64,000 nt of DNA from Cymodocea nodosa (GCA_036874045.1 CM072340.1:8819001-8883000), one strand, 5' to 3'. Numbered from the stretch's first letter, positions 32,880-45,330 are shown. A program made the numbers and translations. The notes: generated by a model from the letters alone, not told the origin.

Positions 32880-34683
32880 AAGCTTCTCTAGTTGTTGCTC
32901 TAATTGATTTATACGTTCTATAGCTCCTATAAAGTTTCCAGAAGGTTTAGCAATAGAAGCAGCAGTAGTATAATTTCTATACTCCTTCACTGAAATGGCT
33001 TTGGATCTTATCCTCTTGGATGTTCATTTCGTGAAGTTAATTCCTTCTTCCATTACTACTGTATCAAGTCCCCATAAAATAGTTTCTTCTTTGTAGACTT
33101 TATCTTTGACAAGAAGACTTGACACTAGTTAACTTTAATTTTGTTTACAACTACATACGTGGCTCATTTAACAAATTGACTTAGTTAAATGTCGTGGCCA
33201 TGCCTTTGATAGACAATTTTAACTAAAATGTTTGCTACCATGTGTGCTTTCCCATTTAAATACTTCAATCTGTTCAGTAATGGCACACTAGGGTCAATGG
33301 CCAAACATTGCTTGATTTCTTGTTTTGTCCATTCAGTTGCAGTTGTATTTTCCAGAATTGCAATCCCTTCATTTTTTAGTCAAAAAATGTTGTGGAGAAG
33401 CTCAAGTGTTATATGAATATTAACTTCTTCCACATTTGCAATTAAATTTCCTTCTTCCTCTCTCAAATTTGCATAAAAATAGGGCACTAAATTTTCATAA
33501 ATTGCATGCCCTTTTTCTTTTGAAATAAAGTTTAGTAGGCCCTGGAATTCGAATAATTCTTTAATTTCCTCCATTCCAGTTCAATCAACTAGCCTACTAT
33601 AAATAATATCATACCCCTTTATCTCTTGGTACTTGTTGTATGCATCTTGACTCCAAAAGTGAACTTCATTTAGAATTATTGCTTCAGACGGGTTAGGAAT
33701 TTGGATTTGTTGCTCTAGAGGGGTTTGTTCCTAAATTCCTTCTTCAAGTTGTTGAGCTTGTTGTTGTATTTCTTGCTAAAAAAAATCTAAAGGTTCCTGT
33801 TCTTCTACTTTGAATTGTTGTGGAGAGCCTGCATAACTTTCCACATTTTTATCTTGAATTTTCTCCATAAGTTGCTGAAGAGTTTCATTCTCTTCAAAGG
33901 AATCTGTCAAATGCTTTTCTTGTTGTTCGACTTCCTACTCAGCTTTTTCTCTTTCTTCTTCCTCCTAACTACTAATCTGCATAGTTACTATTCTCTTTGA
34001 TTCTATGGCAAATTGGGATGGAGTTACGGGCATAGTATATTCTACCCTAACTTCAGTTTCTGATTCTTTAGGTTGTAGACTAATTTCAGCTTGTTTTTCT
34101 TCTTTTCTTTGCTCTTACTACTACTGCTCCTGCTCCTCCTTAGATTCAGATAGCAAATTAACAAAATTGGGCTCTTTAGGTCCTACTAATAGTATAGGCT
34201 CAGATTTAACTATCTCCTCAGCCTTAAGCACTTTTTCTTTTCCTTTTCTTATAATTAGTTGTGCTTGTTCTTCCTTTTCTTCCTCTAAGACTAAGTCTAC
34301 AAAACTAGGCTCTCCAAGCCCTCGAGCCACAGGCACTACCTCTTCCTGTTTCACAATTACTGGTCTAGAAGGACCAACTTCAGTTTCTCTTCCAACTAGT
34401 GATCTAGCTACTTCAGAATGTTGTTCTACTTTAATTTTATACTAGGCCTTCAACCTATCTTCGACCCTTTTCTTGTAGAGTGCATCATACAATAAATGTG
34501 ACTTTGCCACAGCCATATCTTCAGAATTTCCTTGGCTCTTGGCAACTTTAACAAGCTTTGCGAATTCTCTCCATTCCTCTAACGTCGATGGCCCCAAAAA
34601 TGGTACTCTTTCTAATGACCTTGGTGATGGAATGGATGGTCCTAGCTGTTGTTTCTTTGTAATAGGTTCTTTGTAATAGATTG
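32880..34683 (-). pseudogene. Athila D third ORF
   Basis: Minus-strand text includes the acidic motif EPSFVDLVLEEEKEEQAQLI and its companion EPNFVNLLSESKEEQEQ (34121-34354), then MEEIKELFEFQGLLNFISKE, LVPYFYANLREEEGNLIANV and LLHNIF (33380-33574). It ends in the same heptad region as Athila A (about 32880-32910). The order of parts agrees with Athila A. It is joined on its upstream side to LTR sequence of D (34684). Fossil, many breaks. Confidence 0.75.
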
Positions 34684-35991
34684 AGTTAAACTTGTGTACT
34701 ATTTTGAGTTTTAGATTGGAGGTTATATGTGTTCAGTTAAGCATTCTGTTGAGTTACAATTAGCTCAACAGACTTAGTTCGTGGAGTTATGATTAACTCA
34801 ACGGACTAACCTTGTGGACTTAAGTTAATTCCACGAGCCTACTTTTCTAGTTAAATACTGCTGTTTACAAAGTAATTTGGCCAACCATTAGGCGGTTCCA
34901 CAGAATGTAAATAACATCAATTAAGCTCTATAATGTTAGTTAATCTGAGATTTGTCATTAAGCAACACTAACATTCAGATATTTCAAATAATAACTATTA
35001 AATCTTTAAGTATCTATAACGAATCAATTTCAGTAAACAATAAAACTATTTTCTATTTTCTGAATCAAACAAACATAAAACATTCACAATACTGACAATG
35101 ATAACATTAATCACGATACAAAACAAACAATACAACACTTTAATACTAAATGTAAACACAGATAATTAGTTATTTTTAGTATTTTTGTTTTGATATGTTC
35201 TTGAAGATGAGCAAAAGGTGAAATGTAAAAATCTCTATCGATAGTAAAAACTTCCGTCACTACATGCGACGCGATTATACCATTGAAAATTTAATCACTT
35301 ACAATCTTGCCTCCTCTCCCTATAAAATTGCGAACCAAGAATTGTAAGTTGATCTCCTCTTCAACATACTAGCATCAACCCGAAACCAAGGCTAGAAGCT
35401 TTATCATCTCCTAAGATATGAGTCGGTGCTTGGTGAAAATGACTTCCCTTCCTATGGCGCGATCACTCCTCACAATGGTTGTCAGTCACCATGTTTGGCT
35501 CGAAATTGACTCGACATCTGGAAAGTATCCTTATAGACCTTTGATGGTTGGTGGTTTTGGTAGTGGTGTGGAACTTTAGGGAACTTCCGATGCTTCCTGC
35601 AATTAGTGTAGTCCTCCTCCCATACAACACACCTTTTTCGTCTTTCTCCTCTTCTTTTATATTTCTTTCAGTAGTAACTACTTTTGCTTAAATGATTAGT
35701 TGGATTTCCTTCATTGATATCAACGATGGTGATTTCCTCTTCATTCCACGAGTGAATTCTTGCGTGATACATGCAATCGTAGTTTTTCTTTGAATTTCCT
35801 ATTTCTGTAACTGCTATAATGGCATGTTAGAAAATAAATGGTCTATGAAGTTAGTGTAACTCAATGGACTTACTTCGTTGATTTAACTAAAACACACGTG
35901 TAGTAAATAAATAACTTATAAGCTTATAATATTAATACAATGCATTACCTTAGTGTATATTCTGGTAACTCAACGCGTATCGTTATGCTAA
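34684..35991 (-). repeat. 5' LTR of Athila D, inner part
   Basis: LTR sequence on the minus strand. Hairpin words at 34745-34840, the conserved zone with ACCATTAGGCGGTTCC (34883), and the zone 35370-35830 match 14880-14400 of Athila A. It is interrupted by copia C at 35992 and continues at 41509. Confidence 0.85.
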
Positions 35992-37165
35992 TGTAGGATC
36001 ATTGTATCACAAGAGGGGGAGTAAATTGTGTCTTTAGTAATTAAAATTACTAGCGGATAAAATAAAAGCACAAAAGCACTCGTAAATAAAATTTTCTTCT
36101 TTATAAACTTTAAAGAAAGAATTTAAAATATATTTTCAACTCAATTCCCTTTTTACCAGTCTTGATACAGTAATGTCTGATATACAATTCAAATAGAAAA
36201 TGAAGTCCTTATTCAAAACTAATTTCGAATTATATAAAACCTAATCTTTATGCACATAGCTCCTTTCCTTCTTTTTGCTCAACTTTTGTATCTCTTCTTC
36301 TCTAGTTGTCGAATTTCTAGATTTCTTGCGTTTGCAGCTCCTTTTTTGAAATTACTTGGAATTTCGAACTTCTTCTAATGTTGGAGAATTTTTCAGTTTG
36401 GGATCTAGATTGAATATTCAGACTTTGTTTTTGAGATTGGGATCATCATTGTAATGTAGTTCGTACTCTCTATTTGTAGTCGAACTATGTCTTCACATTC
36501 AGCATGTTCATCCACTTAATTCGCAATCCATAATCCATGTACTAATTTTTTCTTTAATCCAAATTACTATAATTTTGAATTTCCATGATCTCCACTCGTA
36601 GATTCACTGAAACTTTATCTTCCTAGAGACTTGTAGAATATCTTCTAAGTCTTCCTTTTAGTTGAACACTTATCTTTTAAGTCCTGTAAAAACTTGAACA
36701 CTTATTTGTAACTCTTCGAGTTTTTTCACCTACAAAACATGTGACTGAACATAGAAAACTTATCTGTTCATTAGTCATTTTATAAAACTCGAATAGTTAT
36801 CTATTCATGCGTATAAAAACTTGAACAGTTATCTAACTCTTCGATTTTCATTACCGAACGCACATGGAAACCACGTGACAACTTAAAATATTAAAAACAC
36901 ATGTGCAGATAACTTAACTATACGAGTTTTTAACATAACTCTTTGACTAAATCGAAACATTAACTATCCAAAAGTTTAATTGTCTGAAATGCTAACTATC
37001 CGAAAACTTTAACTATTCAAAAATTTTAACTATCTGAAATTTTAAATGAAACTTTTCGATAACTTGTCAACATTTAATTACGTGACTATTATACTTAGAA
37101 AATATTATTTAGACTTATTTAAAAACTTTAATAAAGCATTCATCATCAAAAAAAAATTCCAAACA
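35992..37165 (-). repeat. 3' LTR of copia C (full length)
   Basis: 1174 bp; on the minus strand TGTTTGGAATTTTTTTTTGA...GATCCTACA. Polypurine text (AAAAAGGGGAGAT on the minus strand) sits at 37166-37178 directly before it, which identifies it as the 3' LTR. The core 36960-37060 has the repeated AACTATCCGAAA words. Confidence 0.88.
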
Positions 37166-37489
37166 ATCTCCCCTTTTTAATGATGTCAAAAACTAATAAG
37201 TCAAATAATCTATCTTCTCCCCCTTTTTGCATTATAAAAAAGTAAATAAAATGTAAGGAAAAAAAAGTACTAAGTATATATCGTTCAAAAACACATTTTT
37301 AGACATTCATAATTTTCGTGGATAAGAATAAACTTTATAAATAAAACTATTTTAAACATAAACTATCAAAAAAAAGTATATGATCATTAAATGCAGTAAA
37401 TAGTTTACATAATGCAATTGCTTTACATAAGTAATTTTTTATAGCAAATTATAATAAATAAAATATGCAATACATAATTTGTATAATCA

Positions 37490-38400
37490 CAAGCCTCTTT
37501 GTCTTCGAAAAATATTGATCAGAGTATCTGAAATTTGCCTTGCAATTTTTGTAATTACTCTATTGATCTGATCAATTATTGCTTGATCTAAATCAATTTC
37601 TGAAACTTGTGATGGTAGTTGTAAAAATTCAGTATTTATGTCCATATGTAAATCTGTATGTGTACTTATATTTGTATCTGTATGTTGGTGTTGTTCTAAA
37701 AACTGTGTCGACTATTGCTATTGCTGTTGTGATTGAGTTTGTCGATCCAATTGTTATTGTTTCTGTTGAATTATAGGTGTATCTGCTTCCTAGTATTTTT
37801 GTAGTTCCTTTGCAGAGAAAGATCTTGACATTAATCTTTTCTATGGCCAAGGTGTAATATCTGTTTGACTTGCCATAATGCTCAAAAGTATATCATCATA
37901 AAATAATTTACTCTACAAGTTTAAGATATGAGAAACAAAAATATCATACCAGTTCACCTATATATGGTTAATTAATGCATATGTAGCATAAAGACAGCAT
38001 CTACCAACCTTTACACCATGACCAAATCTTTGAAAGAGTGAAGCATGCAGTATTTTTACAATAAAACATGCTTGGCCATTTAAATCATTTAGTAATCTCA
38101 TTGGATTGTTGGCAGTCGAATCTTTGGCTAAACTTTTAATGTCTCATCCCAACTAATAAACTTGTTTTCTTTCTGATAATTTAACTCCTTCATTTTTCAG
38201 ACCAAGTACTTGATAAAGTAATTCTGGAGTTAAATATATATCGTAGTCTTGTATATTGGAAATAGGAGTACCTTCTTCCACTGTTAAATTTGAGTAAAAA
38301 CAACTTATAAGTTTTGGTATAACAAGATGGTTTGGCTGTTGTGGAAGCTGAGTCAACAAGCATTAAAATTCAAACATTTCTCGTATATGTGCTATCCCTT
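37490..38400 (-). pseudogene. Copia C third ORF, copy 1
   Basis: Minus-strand pieces: LPQQPNHLVIPKLISCFYSN and YDIYLTPELLYQVLGLKNEG (38153-38359), then text equivalent to MRLLNDLNGQARFIAKILHA (about 38030-38110). A Gln/Thr-rich low-complexity tail follows (37629-37850) and the end aligns with copy 2. Same domain as copia B 27700-28320. Unknown function; broken. Confidence 0.7.
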
Positions 38401-38442
38401 CAAACTTAACTAGTCTTGAATATAAAACTGTAAAAGTTTTAT

Positions 38443-39220
38443 ATGTTTTTTTGAGATTAGGATCCTCATTGTAATGTAGTTCGTACTCTCTATTTGTAGT
38501 CGAACTATGTCTTCACGTTTAGCATGTTCATCCACTTAATCCATAATCCACGTACTAATTTTTTCTTTAATCCAAATTACTATCTTTTTGAATTTCCAAT
38601 TTCGCCACTATCATTTTGAATTTCCACGATCTCCACTCGTAGATTCACTGAAACTTTATCTTCCTAAAGACTTGTAGAATATCTTCTAAGTTTTCGTTTT
38701 AGTCGAACACTTATCTTTTAAGTCCTGTAAAAACTCGAACACTTATCTATAACTCTTCGAGTTTTTGCACCTACAAAACACGTGACTAAACATAGAAAAC
38801 TTATCTATTTGTTAGTTATTTTATAAAACTCGAACAATTATCTATCCATGTGTATAAAAACTCAAACAGTTATCTAACTCTTCGATTTTCATTACCGAAC
38901 GCATATAGAAAACACGTGACAACTTAAAACATTAAAAACACACATGTAGATAACTTAACTATACAAGTTTTTAACATAACTCTTCGACTAAATCGGAACG
39001 TTAACTATCTGAAAGTTTAACTATCTGAAATTCTAACTATCCAAAAACTTTAACTATTCGAAAATCTAACTATCTGAAAGTTAATTATCCGAAATTTTAA
39101 ATGAAACTTTCTGATAACCTGTTAACATTTAATTACGTGACAATTATACTTAGAGAATATTATTTAGACTTATTTAAAAACTTTAATAAAGCATATATTA
39201 TCAAAACAAAATTCCTAACA
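38443..39220 (-). repeat. Internal LTR part of the copia C array
   Basis: Matches 36415-37165 with a few percent differences and ends CCTAACA at 39220. It is followed by a polypurine tract (39221-39233) and the second third-ORF copy. Confidence 0.85.
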
Positions 39221-39539
39221 ATCTCCCCCTTTTGATGATGTCAAAACCTAATAAGTCAAATAATCTATCTTCACCCCCTTTTTGACATTATAAAAAAGTA
39301 AATAAAATGTAAGGAAGAATAATGTGCTAAGTACATATCATTCAAAAAGATATTTTTAAACATGCATAACTTTCGTGGATAAGCATAAACTATTTTAAAA
39401 AAAACTGTTTTAAACATAAATTGTCAAAAACAATCACATGAGCATTAAGTGCATTAAATAGTTTACATAATGCGATTTCTTTTCATAAATAATTTTTGGT
39501 AACAAATTACAAGAAAGAAATCATGCAATACAAAATTTT

Positions 39540-40462
39540 TATAATCACAAGCCTTGTTGTCTTCGAAAAATATTGATCAAAGTATCTAAAATTTGCCTTG
39601 CAATTTTTGTACTTACTCTGTTTATCTGATCAGTTACTGCTTGATCTAAATCATTTTGTGAAACTTGTGATGGTTGCTGTAAAAATTCAGTATGTATGTC
39701 TATATTTAAATATATATGTATATCTGTATTTATACCTGTATTTGTATCTATATGTTGTTGTTCTGAAAACTGTGTAGATTCTTGCTATTGCTGTTGTGAC
39801 TGTGTTTGCTGATCCTGTTGTGGTTGCTGCTATCGAATTACAGGTGCATCTGCTTCCTGGTATTTTTGTAGTTCCTTTGTAGAGAAAGATCTTAACTTTA
39901 ATCTTTTCTGTGGCCAAGGTGTAATATCTGTTTAACTTGCCACAATTCTCAAAATCATATCACCATAAAATAATTTACTCTGCAAATTTAAGAAATGAGA
40001 AACAAAAATATCATACTAGTTCACTTGTATATGGTTAATTAATGCATATGTAGCATAAAGATAGAATTTGCCAACTTCTGCCCCATGACCAAACCTATGA
40101 AAGAGTGAAGCATGCAGTATTTTTGCAATAAAACGTGCTTGGCCATTTAAATCATTTAGTAATCTCATTGGATTGTTGGCAGTCGGATCTTTGACTAAAC
40201 TTTTAATGTTCCATCCCAACTGATAAACCTATTTTCTTTCTGATAATTTAACTCCATTTTTCTGACCAAGTACTTGATAAAGTAATTCTGGAGTTAAATA
40301 TATATCGTAGTCTTGTATATTGGAAATAGGAGTACCTTCTTCCATTGTTAAGTTTGAGTAAAAACAACTTATAAGTTCTGGTATAACAAGATGACTTGGC
40401 TGTTGTGGAAGCAGAGTCAACAAGCCTTGAAATTCAAACATTTCTCGTATATGTGAGTACAT
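39540..40462 (-). pseudogene. Copia C third ORF, copy 2
   Basis: Begins MYSHIREMFEFQGLLTLLPQ (40229-40462), continues CFYSNLTMEEGTPISNIQDY and YLTPELLYQVLG, then WNIKSLVKDPTANNPMRLLN and IAKILHASLFHRFGHGAEVG (40016-40219), and ends in a Tyr/Thr-rich low-complexity region (39687-39917). Near-identical to copy 1. Fossil with several breaks. Confidence 0.75.
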
Positions 40463-41100
40463 TGCCCCCTTTTTTTCCTTTTTTTAATATATATTTTATG
40501 TATTACCTCCCACAATATCATCTTTTTACGTGATCACACTCTCTTGCTTAGGGGAAACATAACCAGTTACTTAATGATAAGTGAGAACAAGTAACTTTTT
40601 TTTTTTTTAAATAGAATCTGAATTACTTGTAAAATGAGTTTTCAGTCAACACATCCCAAACCAGTTGGTTCAAGTAACTAGGGTTTAAGATCCACCAATA
40701 GACTTAATTACTCAAGCAATTGCAGACAAACAATAAAACAAGACAATAAATTGAATAAGAGGCAACCGCAAGACTTAATTTTTCTAACAATATGTTAATA
40801 ACTTTCCTTTAATAAACGGTACATATTTTCTATGTATTTTCTAGATAAAATCTCTATAATAGCGTATACATAAGTAACAAAAATACAGTTGGCACTCATA
40901 TTAAATCAAATTAACTTTCCTTTAGTAACCTTTTCTAAATTTTTCTTAAATAAATTGACTTCAATAAAAATCAGAATTTCATAAATTCTTAACTACCAGT
41001 AAATAGTAAATCTAAAATAGATATTTTGAGTTTGTTTTTTTTAATAAAGAAATTAAATTCTAAAGCTACTTTAGAACAAATCAAAACGTTATGCTAATAA
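40463..41100. other. Unmatched spacer in the copia C array
   Basis: About 640 bp, AT-rich, without a gene and without a counterpart elsewhere in the window. It includes TCACACTCTCTTGCTTAGGG, a T12 run at about 40597-40608 and poly-T near 40465-40485. It could be unique internal sequence of copia C or a remnant of another insertion. Confidence 0.4.
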
Positions 41101-41508
41101 AGTCATTTTATAAAACTCGAACAATTATCTATCCATATGTATAAAAACTCAAACAGTTATCTAACTCTTCGATTTTCATTACCGAACGCACATGGAAACC
41201 ATGTGACAACTTAAAACATTAAAAACACACATGCATATAACTTAACTATACAAGTTTTTAACATAACTCTTCGACTAAATCGAAACATTAACTATCTGAA
41301 AGTTTAATTGTTTGAAATGCTAACTATCCGAAAACTTTAACTATTCAAAAATTTTAACTATCTGAAAGTTAACTATTCGAAATTTTAAATGAAACTTTTT
41401 GATAACTTGTCAACATTTAATTACGTGACTATTATACTTAGAAAATATTATTTAGACTTATTTAAAAACTTTAATAAAGCATTCATCATTAAAACAAAAT
41501 TCCTAACA
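41101..41508 (-). repeat. Outer LTR part of the copia C array
   Basis: Matches about 36770-37165 (GTCATTTTATAAAACTCG at the start, CCTAACA at 41508) and is followed by the GCTAA duplication. Confidence 0.85.
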
Positions 41509-41856
41509 GCTAACTTAACGAGTTGTACATGTGCAGCTCACGTGACATAATAGAACATTTAAATTCACCACGTGCATAATTCTAACTTAACAAGTTCAAA
41601 TATACAACTTATAGTTCTTACTCGCTAACTCAACGAGTTCTCATGTGATTTTTTTACACCTTTAAACCTATAACTTACCGATAGTGCAAAAATATACTTA
41701 ATTAACACTAATTCCTTGAAATTATGAAGATTCTTTCATTAAGGCATATAATAGTGCAATTATAACCTAATGACTTAATTCTCATCTGATAAGCTAAATA
41801 TTATGCAATTAACCATCATTTAACCTTTAATATTATGCACTTTTTCATTCTAAACA
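41509..41856 (-). repeat. 5' LTR of Athila D, outer part
   Basis: On the minus strand it begins TGTTTAGAATGAAAAAGTGC at 41856. It matches the 3' LTR start at 6610 over its whole visible length, including the GTTCTCACGTGA and TAACTTAACAAG zones. Confidence 0.88.
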
Positions 41857-42429
41857 GTACCGTTGTCAAGGATTGGTGTTAATTACTCTAATATTTAATT
41901 GCTTAAATATTTAGTTTTTGTTCTTGCATTTTAGAAACTTTTTATTGAATTAATATTATATTATCATAATGAAGCTTTTTGATGAACATGATAGTAATGC
42001 TAGTTTTATTCCTAGTAATAGTTGTTATGGATATGATTTTTCTAATTATGTTAGTGAGGATTATTATGTTGCTAAGCCTAACATGTATTTAGAAGAATTT
42101 CCTCAACATAATTTAGAAGGGTTGAACTCTCAATATAACTATTATGAGAATCAAAATTTTCAAGTATATGATAATCAATGTAAAATGGGTGCATTAAATT
42201 GGAAGAAGCATGCTATTCCTAGCTTTGAAGTTAATTATTTAAATTCTCAAAATGAACCACAACTTGTGAAGTTAGAAAGAATGATATGTGAGTTTGATAA
42301 AATAGTGGAAGAATTAGAAGAGAATAGAAAATTAAGGAGTATAGAGCAAAGTAGTGATTTAGATATCCCTAATCCTAGTATGTGGAATGAAAATTAATGT
42401 TGCCTTGAAGATAATAATCTAAATGTTAT
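41857..42429 (+). mobile_element. Scrap of another Athila-type element with a 143-codon ORF
   Basis: The first bases (GTACCGTTGTCAAGGA) resemble a drifted tRNA-Asp primer site. A leader follows and then an ORF at 41969-42397 (MKLFDEHDSNASFIPSNSCY to NPSMWNEN), Asn/Tyr/Glu-rich with no domain I know; its end is helical and charged (KLERMICEFDKIVEELEENR). It is bounded on the left by the D LTR and on the right by the F LTR, and no LTR of its own is visible. Its position behind a primer site suggests the beginning of an element's coding region. Confidence 0.5.
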
Positions 42430-43171
42430 TGTTTAGAATGAAAAAGTGCATAATATTAATGGTTAAATAATGATTAATTACATAATAATTAGCTTATTAT
42501 ATGAGAATTAAGCCATTATGTTATAATTGCACGATTATATGCTTTAATTGAAGAATGTGCATAATTTCAGTGATAAGTATATTTGTGAATTATCGATGAA
42601 TTATAGGCTTTTTAATTCCTTAAGTATGTGAAATGTTTGTTATTTTAGAGAGTTACATTTTATGAACTGAACAGTTATGTTTTGAATGCTTAAAGAGTAT
42701 TTTATTGTTATTTCAAGAAGGACATGTGTTGAAACCTGAATACATGACTTAAGTAGGTTTTTGGTAAGTTAGAGGACAACTATCCGAAATGTGTTTAAGC
42801 ATTGGATAGTTAGGTTTGTAAGTATTCAAAATACTCTCTTACTATAAAAAATTACGAAGGACACATGTCGTGACCTGGAAACTTGACTTAAGTTATCTTT
42901 TGAAAGGTTAGAAGCTAACTATCTGAAATGCATATAAGTTTCGGATAGTTATAGTTTGTAACTATCTAAAAAGTCTTTTTACCATTGTAAAGTTAGAATT
43001 ATGCACATGTGAATTTAAATGTTTTGTTATGTCATATGAGTTGCACATATTTTATAGTAAGTCCATTGAGTTAAGCTTTACTCCATAGAGTAAGTCCATT
43101 GAGTTATAGTTAAGTCCACTAACCAATTTTTTCTAATATACCATTGTTAGCAGTTGTAGGAACAAGAAATT
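42430..43171 (+). repeat. 5' LTR of Athila F, first part
   Basis: Begins TGTTTAGAATGAAAAAGTGC. It is interrupted by a solo LTR of the same family; the AAATT at 43167-43171 is repeated at 45331-45335. Confidence 0.87.
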
Positions 43172-45330
43172 TGTTTAGAATGAAAAAGTGCATAATATTA
43201 ATAGTTAAATAATGATTAATTGCATAATATTTAGCTTATCATATGAGAATTAAGATATTATGTTATAATTGCATGATTATATGCTTTAATGAAAGAATTT
43301 GCATAATTTCAGAGAATTGGTGTTAATTAAGTATATTTTTGAACTGTTAGTGAGTGCTTTGTAATTCTTAAGTATCCGAAATGTCTATTATTTTAGAGAG
43401 TTACATTTCATGTATCGGACAATTATGTTTTGAACGCTTAAAAAAATAGTTTATTATTTCATGAAGGACACATGTTGTTACCTTAATACATGACTTAAGT
43501 GAATTTTCAGTAAGTTAGATGTTAACTATCTAAAATATGTCTGAGTATCAAATAGTTAGGTTTGCAAGTATTTGAAATACCCTTTTTATCATAAAAATTA
43601 CTAAGGACATGTGTCATGATCTGGAAACTTGACTAAGTTATCTTTCGGAAGGTTAGATGCTAACTATCCAAAATACATATAAGTTTTGGATACTTATAGT
43701 TTGTAACTATTCGAAATACCTTTTTTTATTCATAAGTTAGAATTACGCATGTGTGAATTTAAACGTTTTATTATGTCACGTGAGCTGCACATGTTTAACT
43801 CGTTAAGTTAGCATAACTATACGCATTGAGTTACTTGAATATACATTAAGGTAACGTGTTGTGTTAGTGTTATAAGCTTATAAGTTATTCCTTTATTGCA
43901 CATGTTTTATATTTACTCAATGAGGGAAGTCCATTGAGTTACACTAACTTCACGGACCACTTATTTTCTAACATGCCAGTGTTAGCATTTGTAGAAATAG
44001 GAAATTCGAAGGAAAACTATGATTGCATGTATCATGTAGGAATTAACTCGTGGAATGAAAAAGAAATCACCATCGTTGATACGAATGAAGGAAATCCAAC
44101 CAATCATTTAGGTAGTAGTTACTATTGAAAGAAATATAAAAGAAGAGGAGAAAGACGAAGGAAGTATGTGTGAAGGTAGAGGACCGCACTAACTACAAGA
44201 AGCATCAGAAGTTCCCTAAGCTCCACAACACCACCATAATCACCAACCACCGAAGGTCTGTGAGGATACTTTCCAGATGTCAAGTCGATTTCGAGCCAAA
44301 CACAGTGACTGACAACCACTATGAGGAGTGATCACATCGCAGGAAAGGAAACCATTTTCACCAAACACCAACTCATATCTCAAGAGATTGTAAAGCTTCT
44401 AGTCTTGGTTTCGAGTTGATGCCAATATATTGAAGAGGAGATCAACTTACAAGTCTCGATTCAGGATTCTATAGGGAGAGAAGGTGAGATTGTATGTGAT
44501 TAAATTTTCAGTGGTGTAATTGTGTCACATGTAGTGATAGAAGTTCTTACTATTGATAGAGAATTTTTACATTTCACCTTTCGTTCATCTTCAAGAACAT
44601 ATCAAAAAAAATACCAAAAAGTAATCATCTATGTTTATAGTTAGTAGTATTTATGTGTTGTATTGTTTGTTTTGTATTGTGATTAATGTTATCATTGTTA
44701 GTATTGTGAATGTTTTATGTTTAGTTGATTTAGAAAATAAAAAATAGTTTTATAGATTACTGAAATTGATTTGTATCGAATACTAAAAATCTTAATGGTT
44801 ACTATTCAAAATATTTGAATGTTAGTGTTGGTTAATGATAAATCTCAAATTAACAAACATTAAAAAGCTTAATTGATGTTATTTACATTCTATGGAACCG
44901 CCCAATGGATGGCCGAATTCCTTTGTGAATAGCAACATTTAACTAGAAGTTACTAGGTAAGCTCGTAGACTTAACTTAGGTCTACGAGGATAGTCCGTTC
45001 AGTTAGCTGTAACTCCACAAACTAAGTCCGTCGAGTTAATTGTAAATCAATGGAGAGCTTAATTGAGCACATATAAACTCTAGTATAAAAATCAAAATAG
45101 TACATAATTCTTACTCAATCTCTATGGGATCGACCTGCTTTTGCACACAAATACAATAGACATTGTGCACTTGCAGTTAAAAAAATATAAATTGAACTTA
45201 ATATCTAATTTGTGTGAAAAGTTATTTGTTTACCCTAAAAGAATTTATTAATATATGCATAAAAACAAATCAAACAAGTTCTCTAAATAGACAAGTTCTA
45301 ATTTAACTCTAAACAAATAATCGCAATACA
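43172..45330 (+). repeat. Solo LTR of the Athila family inside the F LTR
   Basis: 2159 bp, TGTTTAGAATG...TCGCAATACA, with the perfect 5-bp duplication AAATT on both sides and no internal region, so a solo LTR. It has the whole set of LTR features: hairpin words near 43795-43870, the conserved middle 44100-44530, and the GGGATCGACCTG zone at 45126. The short frames 43934-44128 and 44122-44319 fall in the conserved middle and are not genes. Confidence 0.9.

Larger units (their letters stand above)
35992..41508 (-). mobile_element. Copia C: tandem LTR / third-ORF array
   Basis: Flanked by the duplication GCTAA (35987-35991 and 41509-41513). In minus direction: LTR part (41508-41101), an unmatched spacer, third-ORF copy 2 (40462-39540), polypurine tract, LTR part (39220-38443), third-ORF copy 1 (38400-37490), polypurine tract, full-length LTR (37165-35992). 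No gag or pol is seen. Such LTR-internal-LTR-internal-LTR order is what unequal recombination within one family gives. The LTRs are of the copia A family. Fossil. Confidence 0.85.
5696..41856 (-). mobile_element. Athila D: Ty3/gypsy retrotransposon, interrupted host of copia A, B and C
   Basis: The outermost element of the left half, read on the minus strand. Its parts in order are: 5' LTR (41856-41509, then 35991-34684), third ORF (34683-32880), gag (31850-30734, then 10052-9809), F-box gene (9584-8572), a spacer with an Athila-type GAGGACAATG motif, a polypurine tract (6623-6611) and the 3' LTR (6610-5696). No pol part is recognised. Copia C, B and A are inserted in the 5' LTR, gag and 3' LTR respectively. 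It is a fossil, probably older than the elements inside it. The left target duplication is out of the window. Confidence 0.85.

Noticed and set aside
33815-34445. Plus-strand Ser-rich and Phe-rich frames
   Set aside because: Shadows of the acidic part of the Athila D third ORF on the minus strand.
37579-37776. Plus-strand frame rich in Val/Tyr/Leu
   Set aside because: Opposite-strand shadow of the low-complexity tail of the copia C third ORF.
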